A stretch of DNA of 39,840 bases from an uncultured Neomegalonema sp. (lineage in GTDB: Bacteria > Pseudomonadota > Alphaproteobacteria > Rhodobacterales > Rhodobacteraceae), in assembly GCA_937922185.1 (NCBI GenBank), contig CAKZUT010000255.1:1-39840 (forward strand), read 5' to 3'. The notes beneath the pieces were generated by a model. That model made no database searches. It was not told where the DNA came from and saw only the letters and a program-made list of their open reading frames with translations. This document shows positions 18,983-28,211 of this stretch, piece by piece. The translations under genes were made by a program, and so were the position numbers. How positions within the stretch are numbered: position 1 is the stretch's first letter; the number at the start of each line of letters is the position of its first letter.

Positions 18983-19795
18983 TCAGGGGCGTTTCACGGA
19001 TGTGACGTCGAGGCCGATGTCCGCAAGTCGGGCGCGCATGGCCGCAAAGGGTTCTTTCATCACGCGCAGGGTGTATTCGGTCGCGTGCAGGATCGTCTTT
19101 TCGCCGATCATGATCCCGACATGACCACGCCAGAACACCAGATCACCGCGTTTCAGCGGGGCCTCGGCATCGACTGGCTCTCCGATGGCTGCTTCCTGCA
19201 TATCCGAGTCGCGCGGGGTCTGCCGTCCGCAGCGCAGCATCGCCGCCTGCACGAGGCCAGAGCAATCAATGCCCTGTACCGTGCCGCCACCCCACAGATA
19301 GGGCGCATGAAGGAACATCTGTGCGACCGCCACGAAATCCGCTGCGGGAGTGTCGATGGAGGCGAGATGGGTTTTCTCGATATGCAGACCGCCCGACAGG
19401 CGCAGGAACGCGCCGTCCTCCCCCTCCACCCGGACACGGGAATTGAGGAACAGGACGCCGACCGGCTCGGCCTTGATCGTCGGCGCGGCATAGAGGTGGG
19501 TCATGGGCACGGCGACGGCATGGGTGGGCGTGTCCGGGACCGGGCCGAGTGTCGTCGCCGGGACATGCCCGATATAGCCGTCGCCCCGTGCCTGCACACG
19601 GCTCCAGCCGTCGGTCGTGCCATAGACATCGACCGTCTCACCGAACAGCAGGGTCGTCGCCAGCGGGCCGAAGGGATCGGGATCGGTTTTCAGCGGCGCG
19701 ACCGGGGCCTCCACCACCATCGTGGCGACCGGCGCGCCGGTCAGTCCGGCGGCAGTCGGATCGGTGCGGGCATCATGGGCGAGGATATCAGGCAC
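18983..19795 (-). CDS. NlpC/P60 peptidoglycan endopeptidase with SH3-like domains
   Basis: The C-terminal papain-like domain has the NlpC/P60 triad: C178 in GIDCSGLVQ, H225 in GHVGIMI, and H237 in ILHATEY. Such enzymes usually cut D-Glu to diaminopimelate bonds in peptide stems or muropeptides. The N-terminal half has two bacterial SH3-like segments (about 45-85 with DGWSRVQARGDGYIGHVP, and about 95-140), which place the substrate. I choose the GTG at 19795: it overlaps the aminopeptidase stop by 8 nt and has GAGG upstream. The longer open frame starts inside the aminopeptidase gene. No signal peptide is visible, so a cytoplasmic role in recycling muropeptides, beside an aminopeptidase, is plausible. 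Confidence 0.88.
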   Translation of the reverse strand: MPDILAHDARTDPTAAGLTGAPVATMVVEAPVAPLKTDPDPFGPLATTLLFGETVDVYGTTDGWSRVQARGDGYIGHVPATTLGPVPDTPTHAVAVPMTHLYAAPTIKAEPVGVLFLNSRVRVEGEDGAFLRLSGGLHIEKTHLASIDTPAADFVAVAQMFLHAPYLWGGGTVQGIDCSGLVQAAMLRCGRQTPRDSDMQEAAIGEPVDAEAPLKRGDLVFWRGHVGIMIGEKTILHATEYTLRVMKEPFAAMRARLADIGLDVTSVKRP

Positions 19796-21191
19796 AGCGA
19801 TCCTCGATAACCTTGTACATGGCCATGGCCGCATTGCATTCGCCGCCCTCGGGGCGACCGGGGCGGGCGCGCTGGCACCAGCCATAGACGTCGAAATGCA
19901 CCCATGTATGGGAATTCCTGACGAAGCGTCTGAGGAACAGCGCCGCCGTGATCGATCCGGCCATGCCACCGGCGGGCGCATTGGTGATATCGGCGATGGA
20001 CGAACTGATATCGCGTTCGTAGCCGTTGAACAGCGGCAGACGCCAGACCGGATCGCCCATTAGCTCGCCGGCCTTGTGGATGGCGTCGGCAAGCGTATCG
20101 TCATCGGTGAAAAAGGGGGGGATATCGGCCCCCATCGCCACCCGCGCCGCGCCGGTCAGGGTCGCCATATCGACGATCAGGTCCGGCTCCTCGCTTGCCG
20201 CCTCCGCCAGCGCATCGGCGAGAACCAGGCGTCCCTCGGCGTCGGTATTGCGGTTCTCTACGGTAATGCCGTTGCGGGCGGTCATCACGTCGCCGGGGCG
20301 GAAACTGTTCGAGGCGATGCTGTTTTCCACAGCCGGGATCAGCACGCGCAGTTTCACGGGCAGTTTCGCGTCCATGATCATCGTCGCCAGCGCGAGGATG
20401 CAGGCCGCGCCGCCCATGTCCTTCTTCATGATGAGCATCGCGGCGGAGGGCTTGATATCCAGCCCGCCCGTATCGAAGCAGACGCCCTTGCCGACCAGTG
20501 TGATCGTCTCTGCGGCTTCGGGGCCTTCCCAGCGCAGGTCGATCAGGCGCGGCTCCTGTGCGCCTGCCCGCCCGACCCAGTGGATCAGAGGATAGTTCTG
20601 TTCCAGCAGCGCGGCCCCTGCGGTCGATGTCACCGTCGCGCCGCATGGTTCTCCCGCCGCCCGTATCGCCGCTTCCAGATCATCCGGTCCCATCTCCTCG
20701 GTGGGGGTATTGATGAGGTCGCGCGCCAGTGTCATGCCGCGCGCAAGGCGCAGGACGCGCGCTTCATCAATCCCGGAGGGTGGTATGATGCGGGCAGGAT
20801 TACGCCTGGGTGCCCTGTAGCGCGTGAAGCGATAGGCGCCGAGGATCCAGCCGAGCATGGCCTGTTCCCGTGCCTCTGGGTTTCCCAGCCCCTCGACCCG
20901 GTAAACCCCTTCGGGCAGGCGCAGGGGCAGGACGCCGTAGCCGCGCGAGTCCAGCCCGTCGAACTGCCCGTCACCGGCCCCGAACAGCACGCTCTTGATG
21001 CGCCCGCCTTCGCCCGGCAGGCAGAGATAATCGCCCTTGGCGGGGGTGAACCCGTTCGCAAGCGCCCAGGCGGTGTCCGCATCCGGGGCCGTTTCCAGCC
21101 ATGCGCTGTAGCCCTCATCCGTCAGCGGCCAGATGGGGACGGCGTTTGCGCCCGTATCGCCGGTTTCAAGGCAATCGAAGACGATATCCAA
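19788..21191 (-). CDS. Leucyl aminopeptidase family protein (M17)
   Basis: This is a two-metal cytoplasmic aminopeptidase. The C-terminal catalytic domain shows VGKGVCFDTGGLDIKP (metal-binding Lys and Asp), the ENSIASNSFRPGDVM block, the family signature NTDAEGRLVLADAL (Asp/Glu metal ligands and catalytic Arg), and MATLTGAARVA. The N-terminal part is the variable macro-like domain. Start choice: the frame opens at ATG 21233 with no RBS in front, while a TTG at 21191 has GGAGA 6 nt upstream and gives LDIVFDCLETGD as N-terminus, so I prefer 21191 (467 residues). The next gene, NlpC/P60, begins 8 nt inside this gene's end, which suggests coupling and a shared role in breaking down peptides, perhaps from cell-wall turnover. 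Confidence 0.9.
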   Translation of the reverse strand: MDIVFDCLETGDTGANAVPIWPLTDEGYSAWLETAPDADTAWALANGFTPAKGDYLCLPGEGGRIKSVLFGAGDGQFDGLDSRGYGVLPLRLPEGVYRVEGLGNPEAREQAMLGWILGAYRFTRYRAPRRNPARIIPPSGIDEARVLRLARGMTLARDLINTPTEEMGPDDLEAAIRAAGEPCGATVTSTAGAALLEQNYPLIHWVGRAGAQEPRLIDLRWEGPEAAETITLVGKGVCFDTGGLDIKPSAAMLIMKKDMGGAACILALATMIMDAKLPVKLRVLIPAVENSIASNSFRPGDVMTARNGITVENRNTDAEGRLVLADALAEAASEEPDLIVDMATLTGAARVAMGADIPPFFTDDDTLADAIHKAGELMGDPVWRLPLFNGYERDISSSIADITNAPAGGMAGSITAALFLRRFVRNSHTWVHFDVYGWCQRARPGRPEGGECNAAMAMYKVIEDRCA

Positions 21192-21396
21192 GGGTGATCT
21201 CCGTTTTGTACTGTACGGCGGCGTTCGGGCCATGATGGACGCTGATTAAAGCGGAACGGGGGCGGGGTAAACGCCCATCCTCGGTTCGATCCCTATGTGC
21301 GCCCGTATGACCGTCGCATTAACACGGTAGTCACTCCGTTCGCGCAGAGTACGGGCAACGAGTCGGTGCGAACCGGCCTTTCTGGCACAGTCTGGC

Positions 21397-22305
21397 ATGG
21401 GAACGATTATGATGCGGTATGAATGGATTCGCCGGAGCACGGCAACGCTCTGCCTCGCGGCACTTCTGACCGGGTGTGGACAGGTCGAGTCCCTTCTGGT
21501 CATGAACGGCGACAGTACATCCGGCTCCCGCGACACGCGGGTCAGCTACAACAAGTCGAAGGCAAAGCAGGGCAGCGTGTCGAGCGGCCTGTCGAAACAG
21601 GATGACCCGACCGTGTTTCTGGAAAGCGCCGCAGCCTATGCGGAAGGGCAGCGCGAATACGAGACGGCGGCCAAGCACTGGGCGCATCTGGCCTCGCTGG
21701 AGCCGGAGAACATGCTCTATGTGACTAATCTCGCGACCAGCCTGCGTGTGGTCGGGCGGCATGAGGATGCCGAACGTGTCCTGCTTCAGGCCCTGCGTGA
21801 AGACCCTAAAAACGTGGACCTGAGCGAGGAGATGGCAAAAACCCTGATCGCGTCGGGCCGTCTGCGCGAGGGCGTCGCGATGATCGAGCGGATCAACGCG
21901 CAGCCGGGGGTCGAGCCTGCCCGCGCCGCACGGCTGTATTCGGCCACGGGTGTCGCGTTCGACCGGGCCGAGAAACATGCCGAGGCGCAGGCCCAGTACG
22001 GGCTGGCTCTGAAGGCCCAGCCGCATAACGCCTCCGCGCTCAACAATCTGGGCCTCTCCTACGCCATGGCCGGTCAGCTTGAGCTGGCCGAGAAAACCCT
22101 GCGCCGCGCGCTCGTTGCGCCTTCCGCAGGGACGCAGGTGCGTCAGAACCTCGCGATGGTCCTGTCCCTTCAGGGCAATACCGAGGAAGCACAGCGTCTG
22201 GCCGGTCGTGATCTGCCCCCCAGCCTCGCGAAACAGACCGTCGGTTTCTACGGTAGTATCGCCGATCAGCCCGATGCATGGCGGGATGCGGCGGCGCAGC
22301 AGTAG
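21397..22305 (+). CDS. TPR-repeat lipoprotein (TadD-like)
   Basis: The 302-residue protein begins with a lipoprotein signal peptide whose lipobox LLTGC puts the lipidated Cys at residue 27. The mature part has a polar linker followed by tetratricopeptide repeats from about 75 to 265 (for example NMLYVTNLATSLRVVGRHEDAERVLLQALREDPKN and ASALNNLGLSYAMAGQLELAEKTLRRAL). Such proteins are scaffolds in the periplasm; TadD of tight-adherence pili has the same layout, but no tad genes are in the window, so that link is only formal. Start candidates are ATG 21397, 21409 and 21412, all in frame. It converges with metY, ending 19 nt from it, and a 12-bp palindrome CAGCCATGGCTG (22313-22324) lies between the two stops. 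Confidence 0.87.
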   Translation: MGTIMMRYEWIRRSTATLCLAALLTGCGQVESLLVMNGDSTSGSRDTRVSYNKSKAKQGSVSSGLSKQDDPTVFLESAAAYAEGQREYETAAKHWAHLASLEPENMLYVTNLATSLRVVGRHEDAERVLLQALREDPKNVDLSEEMAKTLIASGRLREGVAMIERINAQPGVEPARAARLYSATGVAFDRAEKHAEAQAQYGLALKAQPHNASALNNLGLSYAMAGQLELAEKTLRRALVAPSAGTQVRQNLAMVLSLQGNTEEAQRLAGRDLPPSLAKQTVGFYGSIADQPDAWRDAAAQQ

Positions 22306-22324
22306 CCCGCCGCAGCCATGGCTG

Positions 22325-23617
22325 TCAGACCGCGCTCAGCGCCCGGTCCAGATCGGCGATCAGGTCGTCCGCTGTCTCCAGCCCGATGGACAGGCGTACG
22401 ACTTCCGGCCCCGCGCCCGCCGCCGTCTTGCCCTCGTCGGAAAGCTGGCTGTGGGTCGTGGAGGCCGAGTGGATCACCAGTGACCGGCTGTCGCCGATAT
22501 TGGCGACATTGCTGAACAGTTTCAGCGAATCCACCAGCTTGATCCCGGCTTCGTAGCCGCCTTTCACGCCGATGGTGAAGACCGCACCCGCCCCATTGGG
22601 CAGATATTTCTTCGCCCGCTCGTGATATTTCGAGGATTTCAGGCCCGGATAGGACACCCAGTCCACCTTGGCATGGCCTTCGAGAAATTCCGCGATCTTG
22701 CGGGCGTTCTGACAGTGGCGCTCCATCCGCAGGGACAACGTTTCCAGACCCAGCAGCGTGTAGAACGCATTCTGTGGTTGCTGGCATCCCCCCAGATCAC
22801 GCAGGCCGATGGCGATGGAATGGAAGGTGAAGGCCATGGGGCCAAGTGCCTCGGCGAATTTCAGGCCGTGGTATTCGGGCGCGGGTTCCGTGAGCGAGGG
22901 GAACCTGTCGCTGCTGGCCCAGTCGAAATTCCCGGAATCGACCACGATCCCGCCAATGGATGTGCCGTTGCCGCTCATGAACTTTGTGGTCGAGCCGACG
23001 ACGATATCCGCTCCGTGCTCGATGGGGCGCCAGAGCGCGGCGGTGGCCATGGTGTTGTCCACGATCAGGGGCAGGCCCGCCTCTTTCGCGACGGCGGAAA
23101 CCGCTTCGATATCGGTGACGACGCCGCCCGGATTGGCCAGCGATTCGCACCAGATTGCCCGCGTGTCCCCGTCAATCGCCGCGTGCAGGGCATCGGTATC
23201 GTCGAAATCGACGAACTTCACCGACCATCCGAACCGCTTGATCGCCTGCCCGAACTGATTGACCGTGCCGCCGTACAGCTTGTCGGCGGCGACGATATTG
23301 CGTCCCGGTCCCATCAGCGGGAACAGCGCGAGAAGCTGTGCGGCATGGCCCGATGCCGCCGCGACGGCTCCGACACCGCCCTCCAGCGAAGCGACACGCT
23401 CCTGAAGCGCCCCGACCGTGGGATTGGTCAGGCGCGAATAGATGTACCCGACTTCCTGAAGGCTGAATAACCGGGCCGCATGGGCGGCATCCTGGAACAC
23501 AAAGCTGGTCGTCTGGTAGATCGGCGTCTGGCGCGCGCCGGTGGCCGGATCGGGTGCCGCGCCCGCGTGGATCATGCGGGTCTCGAAGCCGAGGGGGGTA
23601 TCGTCGCTCATTGCCAT
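22325..23617 (-). CDS. metY: O-acetylhomoserine sulfhydrylase-type PLP enzyme (MetY)
   Basis: This Cys/Met-metabolism PLP enzyme is expected to join O-acetylhomoserine with sulfide or a thiol to give homocysteine, in the cytoplasm. At 430 residues it has the long MetY length (cystathionine gamma-synthases are about 390). It starts GFETRMIHAGAAPDPATGARQTPIYQTTSFVF and has YSRLTNPTV, the PLP-stacking region SGHAAQLLAL (89-98), DNTMAT with D187, the PLP Lys in VGSTTKFMSGNG (K212), and the C-terminal SLVIHSASTTHSQL and VRLSIGLE blocks. GGAG lies 3 nt before ATG 23617 and 9 nt before a second ATG at 23611, so either may be used. An upstream palindrome at 23704-23726 may regulate it. Confidence 0.93.
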   Translation of the reverse strand: MAMSDDTPLGFETRMIHAGAAPDPATGARQTPIYQTTSFVFQDAAHAARLFSLQEVGYIYSRLTNPTVGALQERVASLEGGVGAVAAASGHAAQLLALFPLMGPGRNIVAADKLYGGTVNQFGQAIKRFGWSVKFVDFDDTDALHAAIDGDTRAIWCESLANPGGVVTDIEAVSAVAKEAGLPLIVDNTMATAALWRPIEHGADIVVGSTTKFMSGNGTSIGGIVVDSGNFDWASSDRFPSLTEPAPEYHGLKFAEALGPMAFTFHSIAIGLRDLGGCQQPQNAFYTLLGLETLSLRMERHCQNARKIAEFLEGHAKVDWVSYPGLKSSKYHERAKKYLPNGAGAVFTIGVKGGYEAGIKLVDSLKLFSNVANIGDSRSLVIHSASTTHSQLSDEGKTAAGAGPEVVRLSIGLETADDLIADLDRALSAV

Positions 23618-23703
23618 TCACTCCGCGTTAAGGAATTTCGCGGCTCTCATGACACGTTTCCGGCGAGAATGGCACCCCGGACTTTGCGTGGCGCAAGAAT
23701 ATT

Positions 23704-23726
23704 CTGTGATTAGAAAGTATTCACAG
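23704..23726 (-). promoter_or_regulatory. Candidate operator upstream of metY
   Basis: CTGTGA (23704-23709) and TCACAG (23721-23726) form a perfect inverted repeat around an AT-rich 11-nt centre, 87-109 nt before the metY start. The half-sites resemble CRP/FNR-type sites, but the spacing is too long for those. A dimeric regulator or an RNA hairpin are both possible. The sequence of the leader does not fit the SAM-II riboswitch pattern I know from alphaproteobacterial met genes. Confidence 0.4.
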
Positions 23727-23874
23727 ATCTTCGATGCTAATTGCCGCGCCAAACCTGTATCTTCCAGTGCGGCAGTGATTTCGTTCGCGAAGATCCGGTC
23801 GCGATATCCGTATCAGGGGTGCGTAAGTGAACCCTCAAACGTGATCCGCAACCGGATGGAATCTCCCCGGACGA

Positions 23875-25164
23875 TCACTGCGCCTGTTGCTGTGCCAACA
23901 GTTGCAGCTTGCGCTGGTGATAGCTTTCCGCGCGATTCAGTTCCTCCTGACCGAGACGGTTGGAGAGGTTGGCAAGGGCGGTCGCGGCCTGTTCACTGCC
24001 GCTCGCGGCTGCGCTGCGCCACAGGCTGTAGGCTTCGTAGCGGTCGAGCTGAACGCCTTCACCCCGGTTGAACATGCGGCCCAGCCAGAACTGTGCGGCG
24101 GGCATTCCGCTCTGGGCAAGGGGCATCAGCAAGCGCGCACTGGTGCGGAAATCACCGCGTCTGTAGGCGGTTTCCGCATCCTTGACCTGACGGATGCGAA
24201 CCGATCGCGACCGGTCGGAGGCGGTGGTGCGAAGTGCTGCGCCTGGGGCGGTGCCGCCGTCGGTGGCGGCGGCGGTTCCCCGGTTCGCGGGCTTGCGGCG
24301 CACGGGCGGTGTGCCGTTCGGAGCCTGTCGCGTTTCCGCGAGGGCCGCCTGTTCGGCATTGCGGGCCGTTTCGGCGGTCTCGTCCGTATCGTCGGTCTTG
24401 CCCCCCACCTTCTCGATGATCAGGATCGGTCCTGTCTTCGCCTCGGCGCGCCTCTTCTCGATCTTCGTTTCCTCTTCCGCGTCCTTTTCGGCCTGCGCGC
24501 GTTCTGTCACACGCTTGACGTCCTCTTGCTGCCGCTTGCGCTCGCGGTCGTCCGTGGCCTTGCGCTCCTCGTTCCGGGCCTTGGCCTCCTCGCGCTCGCG
24601 CCGGGCATTGCCGCCGCCGTCGGGGGGCAGATCGTCCTCAATGGCATCGAGGCGGGCAAGGGCACGTTTCTGGCCCTGATTGGCGGAAAGCTGATAGAGT
24701 TCGCGGGCGGTATCCCGGTCCTGCGGGACGCCGACACCCTTTTCATACATCAGGCCGAGGTTGAACTGGGCGAGGGCATCCCCCTGATCGGCGGCCTTGG
24801 CGAACCAGAGGGCGGCCTGTTTGGGGTCTTTGCTCACGCCTTCACCGGTCAGCAGCAGGAAGGCGGCATTGACCTGCGCTTCCACCGAATTCTGCTCGGC
24901 GGCGGCGGTGTAGAGTTCGTAGGCCCGTGCGTTGTCGCGTTCGACCCCCAGTCCCAGCCGGTAGAGCTGTGCGAGATTGCGCTGGGCTTCCGGGGCGCCA
25001 TCTTCCGCGAGAGGGGTCCAGAGTTCGGCGGCGACCGTATACTCGCCCTTCTCGTAGGCCGCGACGCCGCGCGAGAAGGCGTCGTCGTCCTGCGCGGTGG
25101 CTGTCAGGGTGCCTGCCATCGCAAGAGCAAGGGCAAAGGTCAGAGCGGAGAGAGGTTTCGTCAT
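23875..25164 (-). CDS. Sel1-repeat (TPR-like) exported protein
   Basis: The 429-residue protein has a Sec signal peptide (TKPLSALTFALALAMAGTLTATA, cut near residue 24). A first block of Sel1-like repeats (about 28-175) includes APEAQRNLAQLYRLGLGVERD, SVEAQVNAAFLLLTGEGVSKD and DALAQFNLGLMYEKGVGVPQD. A highly charged Glu/Lys/Arg-rich linker (about 178-250) and a low-complexity Ala/Thr/Pro stretch (about 255-325) follow. Further repeats lie near the C-terminus (AAQFWLGRMFNRGEGVQLDRYEAYSLW). It ends with a Gln-rich tail. Sel1 proteins are periplasmic scaffolds for protein contacts. It is transcribed away from the cold-shock gene, whose terminator lies upstream; no partner is obvious from context. 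Confidence 0.9.
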   Translation of the reverse strand: MTKPLSALTFALALAMAGTLTATAQDDDAFSRGVAAYEKGEYTVAAELWTPLAEDGAPEAQRNLAQLYRLGLGVERDNARAYELYTAAAEQNSVEAQVNAAFLLLTGEGVSKDPKQAALWFAKAADQGDALAQFNLGLMYEKGVGVPQDRDTARELYQLSANQGQKRALARLDAIEDDLPPDGGGNARREREEAKARNEERKATDDRERKRQQEDVKRVTERAQAEKDAEEETKIEKRRAEAKTGPILIIEKVGGKTDDTDETAETARNAEQAALAETRQAPNGTPPVRRKPANRGTAAATDGGTAPGAALRTTASDRSRSVRIRQVKDAETAYRRGDFRTSARLLMPLAQSGMPAAQFWLGRMFNRGEGVQLDRYEAYSLWRSAAASGSEQAATALANLSNRLGQEELNRAESYHQRKLQLLAQQQAQ

Positions 25165-25266
25165 CGGATCGGCCCTCGTGTCAGCGCGCCGGATCGGTCA
25201 CGGCGCAGATCATTGCGCTGACATCAAGCAAAAGCGGGGCCATGTGGCGATTTTCAGGTCGCAGAC

Positions 25267-25292
25267 AAAAAAAGCCCCGCCGGGGCGGGGCC
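25267..25292 (-). terminator. Rho-independent terminator of the cold-shock gene
   Basis: On the minus strand GCCCCG (25291-25286) pairs with CGGGGC (25279-25274) around a 6-nt loop, followed by seven T residues (25273-25267). It begins about 28 nt after the cold-shock stop codon. Confidence 0.9.
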
Positions 25293-25318
25293 TTTCGGTC
25301 GTTGTATTCAGTGACTGT

Positions 25319-25528
25319 TCAGTCAACCAGAACGAGGTCCGATGCCGACTCGCGGCCATCACGGCCCGCTTCGATCTCGAATTCGACCTTCTGGCCCTCA
25401 TCAAGACCGCGCAGACCGGCGCGCTCGACAGCAGAGATGTGTACGAATACGTCGCGCGATCCACCTTCAGGCTGGATGAAGCCGAAACCCTTGGTCGGGT
25501 TGAACCATTTCACGGTGCCTTTGGCCAT
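25319..25528 (-). CDS. Cold-shock domain protein (CspA family)
   Basis: This 69-residue single cold-shock domain protein binds single-stranded RNA and DNA and acts as an RNA chaperone. Both nucleic-acid motifs are present: RNP1 KGFGFI (13-18) and RNP2 as DVFVH (26-30), after the typical start [11 protein letters not shown]. The start at ATG 25528 has AGGAG 9 nt upstream; the frame stays open to 25843, but that extension is the untranslated leader. A strong terminator follows at 25267-25292, so it is monocistronic. The upstream gap of about 300 nt leaves room for a long structured 5' leader, as is known for temperature-controlled csp genes. Confidence 0.96.
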   Translation of the reverse strand: MAKGTVKWFNPTKGFGFIQPEGGSRDVFVHISAVERAGLRGLDEGQKVEFEIEAGRDGRESASDLVLVD

Positions 25529-25833
25529 CGTGATACACTCCTTCAAGTACACTGCCCGCGAGGGTGCGGCAGCTTTGGCGCAGTCAGAGCAAAATCGTGC
25601 AACTGACCCTCGAAGAAGGTAACAGACAGCGATTGTTGGTAACTCAGCATCTTTCCGATACCTGATTTCAGGGTGATTCTCCAGAGAAACCGATTGAATG
25701 TTACAATACATGTCTCTGATATGGACCTTTCGACCGATGATTTCGACGTAAACCCGATCTGATCGGATGACCTTGCTTTTGCCTCTCCGCTTCGCGTCTA
25801 TGGGGTCTGAAGCAAGCGAGCGAGGCGGATTTG
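25529..25833. other. Divergent intergenic region between csp and the MBL nuclease gene
   Basis: About 305 nt separate the two divergent start codons, so the promoters of both should be here. The middle (about 25600-25740) is markedly richer in A and T than the flanking genes. A 13-bp palindrome CCGATC-T-GATCGG lies at 25754-25766, 68 nt before the nuclease start. I find no convincing -35/-10 pair and no further gene. Confidence 0.5.
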
Positions 25834-27420
25834 ATGACAACATTGTCTTTCTATGGTGCAGCGGGGACCGTGACCGGTTCGTGCTCGATGCTCGATACCG
25901 GCACAGTCACCTGTCTCGTCGATTGCGGGTTGTTTCAGGGTAACAAGACGGTGCGTGACCTCAACCGGCAGCCGTTTCCCTTCGACCCGCAGGCGGCGGA
26001 TTTCCTGTTGCTGACCCATGCCCATACGGATCACACGGGTCTGGTGCCCAAGCTGATGGCACAGGGCTTTGACAGGCCGATATACGCCACGCGGGCGACC
26101 ATTGATCTTCTCGAATTCATGCTGCTCGATTCCGCCCGCATTCAGGAATCCGATACCGAACGCACGAACCGCTGGCGCGAGCGCCGGGGCAAGAAGCCTA
26201 TCGAGCCGCTCTATTCGCAGGACGATGCCAGAGCCGCGCTGAAACGCATGAAGCCCGTCGAGTACGGCGCATGGATCGAACCGGCACCCGGCTTTCACGT
26301 CCGTTACTGGAATGCGGGCCACATCCTCGGCTCCGCCTCTATCGAGGTGAAGTTCCGGGAGGAAGGCAGCGGCAACACGATGCGCCTCCTGTTTTCGGGC
26401 GATCTCGGGCCGGATGAAAAGGTATTCCACCCCGAGCCGGGCGGCGAGCAGGGTTTCGACTACATCATTTCCGAAAGCACCTACGGCGACCGCACCCGTG
26501 CCGATTACACGCTGGAGGGTCGCCGCGAGGCCCTTCGCAGGGAGCTGGTCGCCGGACTGGAGCGGGGCGGCAATATCGTCATCCCCAGCTTCGCGGTCGA
26601 GCGCAGTCAGGAATTGCTGCACGATATCGGCGCGTTGCTGGCCGATGGCTCGATCCCGAAGGCCACGGTATTTCTCGACAGCCCGCTGGCCAGCAAGGTC
26701 ACGCAGGTCTTCGTCGATCATGCCGATCATCTCGAAGATGTGGCGATGCCGACGGACAGGCTGTTCCGGGACAAGAGCTTTCGCATCACCCAGAGCGTCG
26801 AGGACAGCAAGGCGATCAACCGTATCCGAAGCGGTGCGATCATCATCTCTGCCAGCGGCATGGCCGATGCGGGCCGTATCCTCCATCACCTCAAGAACAA
26901 TATCTGGCGTCCCGAATGCACGGTTCTTTTCGTCGGATATCAGGCTCCGGGGACATTGGGGTCGATCATCCGCTCCGGTAAGAAAGACGTCCGTATCCAT
27001 GGCAAGGAATTCAGGATCGAGGCGGAAATCCGGGGCATCGGCAATTATTCCGCCCATGCCGATCAGGGGGAACTGATCGACTGGATCATGGAGCGCGCGC
27101 CCGTGGCCGGGGGGCTTTTCCTGAACCACGGTGACGACGATGCCCGTGCCGAACTGCGCCGCCTTCTGGGCGAGAAGGGCATGGATGTCGGGAAAATCCT
27201 GATCCCGCAATTCGACGAGAGTTTCGATCTGACCGCCGGAACCCCCGTTTCCAAGGGCCGCGCTGCTCCGCGTATCGAGCCGCAGGCGCTCAGGACCGAC
27301 TGGTACAACGATTATGCCGCCTTCATGCTGGCCCTCGGCAGCGCCATGGAGGACAGTGCGAATGACGGCAAGCGGCGGGATATTCTCGCCGCTCTCAATG
27401 AAACACTCAAGAAAACCTAG
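25834..27420 (+). CDS. MBL-fold/beta-CASP ribonuclease-like protein
   Basis: This 528-residue protein belongs to the metallo-beta-lactamase superfamily with a beta-CASP insert, related to CPSF73-like RNA nucleases. The zinc motif is HAHTDH (H62, H64, D66, H67) after FLLLTHAH. Later motifs are the [15 protein letters not shown] block, FSGDLGP (Asp), ESTYGDR, the beta-[19 protein letters not shown], and the final His in [15 protein letters not shown]. All metal ligands of an active enzyme appear present. The start is ATG 25834, with GAGG 8 nt upstream; a TTG directly in front is in frame. Substrate RNAs are unknown. It is transcribed divergently from csp, and a glutamine amidotransferase gene follows after 49 nt. 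Confidence 0.92.
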   Translation: MTTLSFYGAAGTVTGSCSMLDTGTVTCLVDCGLFQGNKTVRDLNRQPFPFDPQAADFLLLTHAHTDHTGLVPKLMAQGFDRPIYATRATIDLLEFMLLDSARIQESDTERTNRWRERRGKKPIEPLYSQDDARAALKRMKPVEYGAWIEPAPGFHVRYWNAGHILGSASIEVKFREEGSGNTMRLLFSGDLGPDEKVFHPEPGGEQGFDYIISESTYGDRTRADYTLEGRREALRRELVAGLERGGNIVIPSFAVERSQELLHDIGALLADGSIPKATVFLDSPLASKVTQVFVDHADHLEDVAMPTDRLFRDKSFRITQSVEDSKAINRIRSGAIIISASGMADAGRILHHLKNNIWRPECTVLFVGYQAPGTLGSIIRSGKKDVRIHGKEFRIEAEIRGIGNYSAHADQGELIDWIMERAPVAGGLFLNHGDDDARAELRRLLGEKGMDVGKILIPQFDESFDLTAGTPVSKGRAAPRIEPQALRTDWYNDYAAFMLALGSAMEDSANDGKRRDILAALNETLKKT

Positions 27421-27469
27421 CCGATTTGCGCTTCCCCGGATGCTGCGCTGATTTCAAAAGGCCCCACCC

Positions 27470-28189
27470 ATGAAAATTCTCGTTCTACAGCACGCCCGAT
27501 GCGAACATCCCGGCATCTTCCGCAGCTTTCTGGAGGAGGACGGCCATACATGGCAGGCTGTCGAACTGGATGAGGGCGAAACCGCGCCTGCGCTCGACGG
27601 CTTCGATGCCCTGTGGGTCATGGGCGGCCCGATGGATGTGTGGCAGGAGGACGCCCATCCGTGGCTCAGGGCCGAGAAAGACCTGATCCGCGATGCGGTG
27701 GCCGATCGTGGGATGCCTTTCCTCGGTCTGTGCCTCGGGCATCAGTTGCTGGCCGAGGCGCTGGGCGGCACCGTCGGCCCGTCGGATACTCCCGAGATCG
27801 GCGTCCTGCCCGTCCAAATGACCGAGATCGGCGCGCAATCGATCTTTCTCGATGATTTCCCCGAAAAGTTCGACACGCTCCAGTGGCACAGCGCCGAGAT
27901 CAAGACCCTGCCAGAGGGGTTCCGCGTTCACGCCACGTCACCCGATTGCCCGGTGCAGGCGATGAGCTGGGGCACCCGCGCGTTCTCCTGCCAGTTCCAT
28001 ATCGAGGTCGAGGACAACACGGTCGATACCTGGGCGACGATCCCCGAATACCGCGATGCCCTGCTCGACGCGATGGGCGAAACGGGGGTCGAGACCCTGC
28101 GTACGAAGACAGCCGAGGCCCTGCCCGAAATGAGCCGCCTCGCCGAACGCCTCTACATGAACTGGTTGCAGGCTGCGGCGCGGGCGTGA
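27470..28189 (+). CDS. Class I glutamine amidotransferase-like protein
   Basis: The 239-residue stand-alone GATase1 domain has an intact catalytic triad: nucleophile C88 in FLGLCLGHQLLAEALGG, and H177 and E179 in CQFHIEVE. The oxyanion region WVMGGPMDVWQEDAHPWL is also typical. Members of this free-standing group hydrolyse gamma-glutamyl compounds or glutamine, some acting on gamma-glutamyl polyamines or toxic conjugates, and many are unassigned. No synthase partner is adjacent, so a free hydrolase is more likely than a subunit. The ATG at 27470 follows the nuclease gene by 49 nt, and the membrane-protein gene starts 22 nt after the stop, so a three-gene transcript is plausible. Confidence 0.9.
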   Translation: MKILVLQHARCEHPGIFRSFLEEDGHTWQAVELDEGETAPALDGFDALWVMGGPMDVWQEDAHPWLRAEKDLIRDAVADRGMPFLGLCLGHQLLAEALGGTVGPSDTPEIGVLPVQMTEIGAQSIFLDDFPEKFDTLQWHSAEIKTLPEGFRVHATSPDCPVQAMSWGTRAFSCQFHIEVEDNTVDTWATIPEYRDALLDAMGETGVETLRTKTAEALPEMSRLAERLYMNWLQAAARA

Positions 28190-28211
28190 GGGCTACGCCG
28201 TCCGCATTTCC

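Noticed and set aside
23618-23703. SAM-II riboswitch upstream of metY
   Set aside because: The compact SAM-II pseudoknot sequence could not be found on the minus strand.
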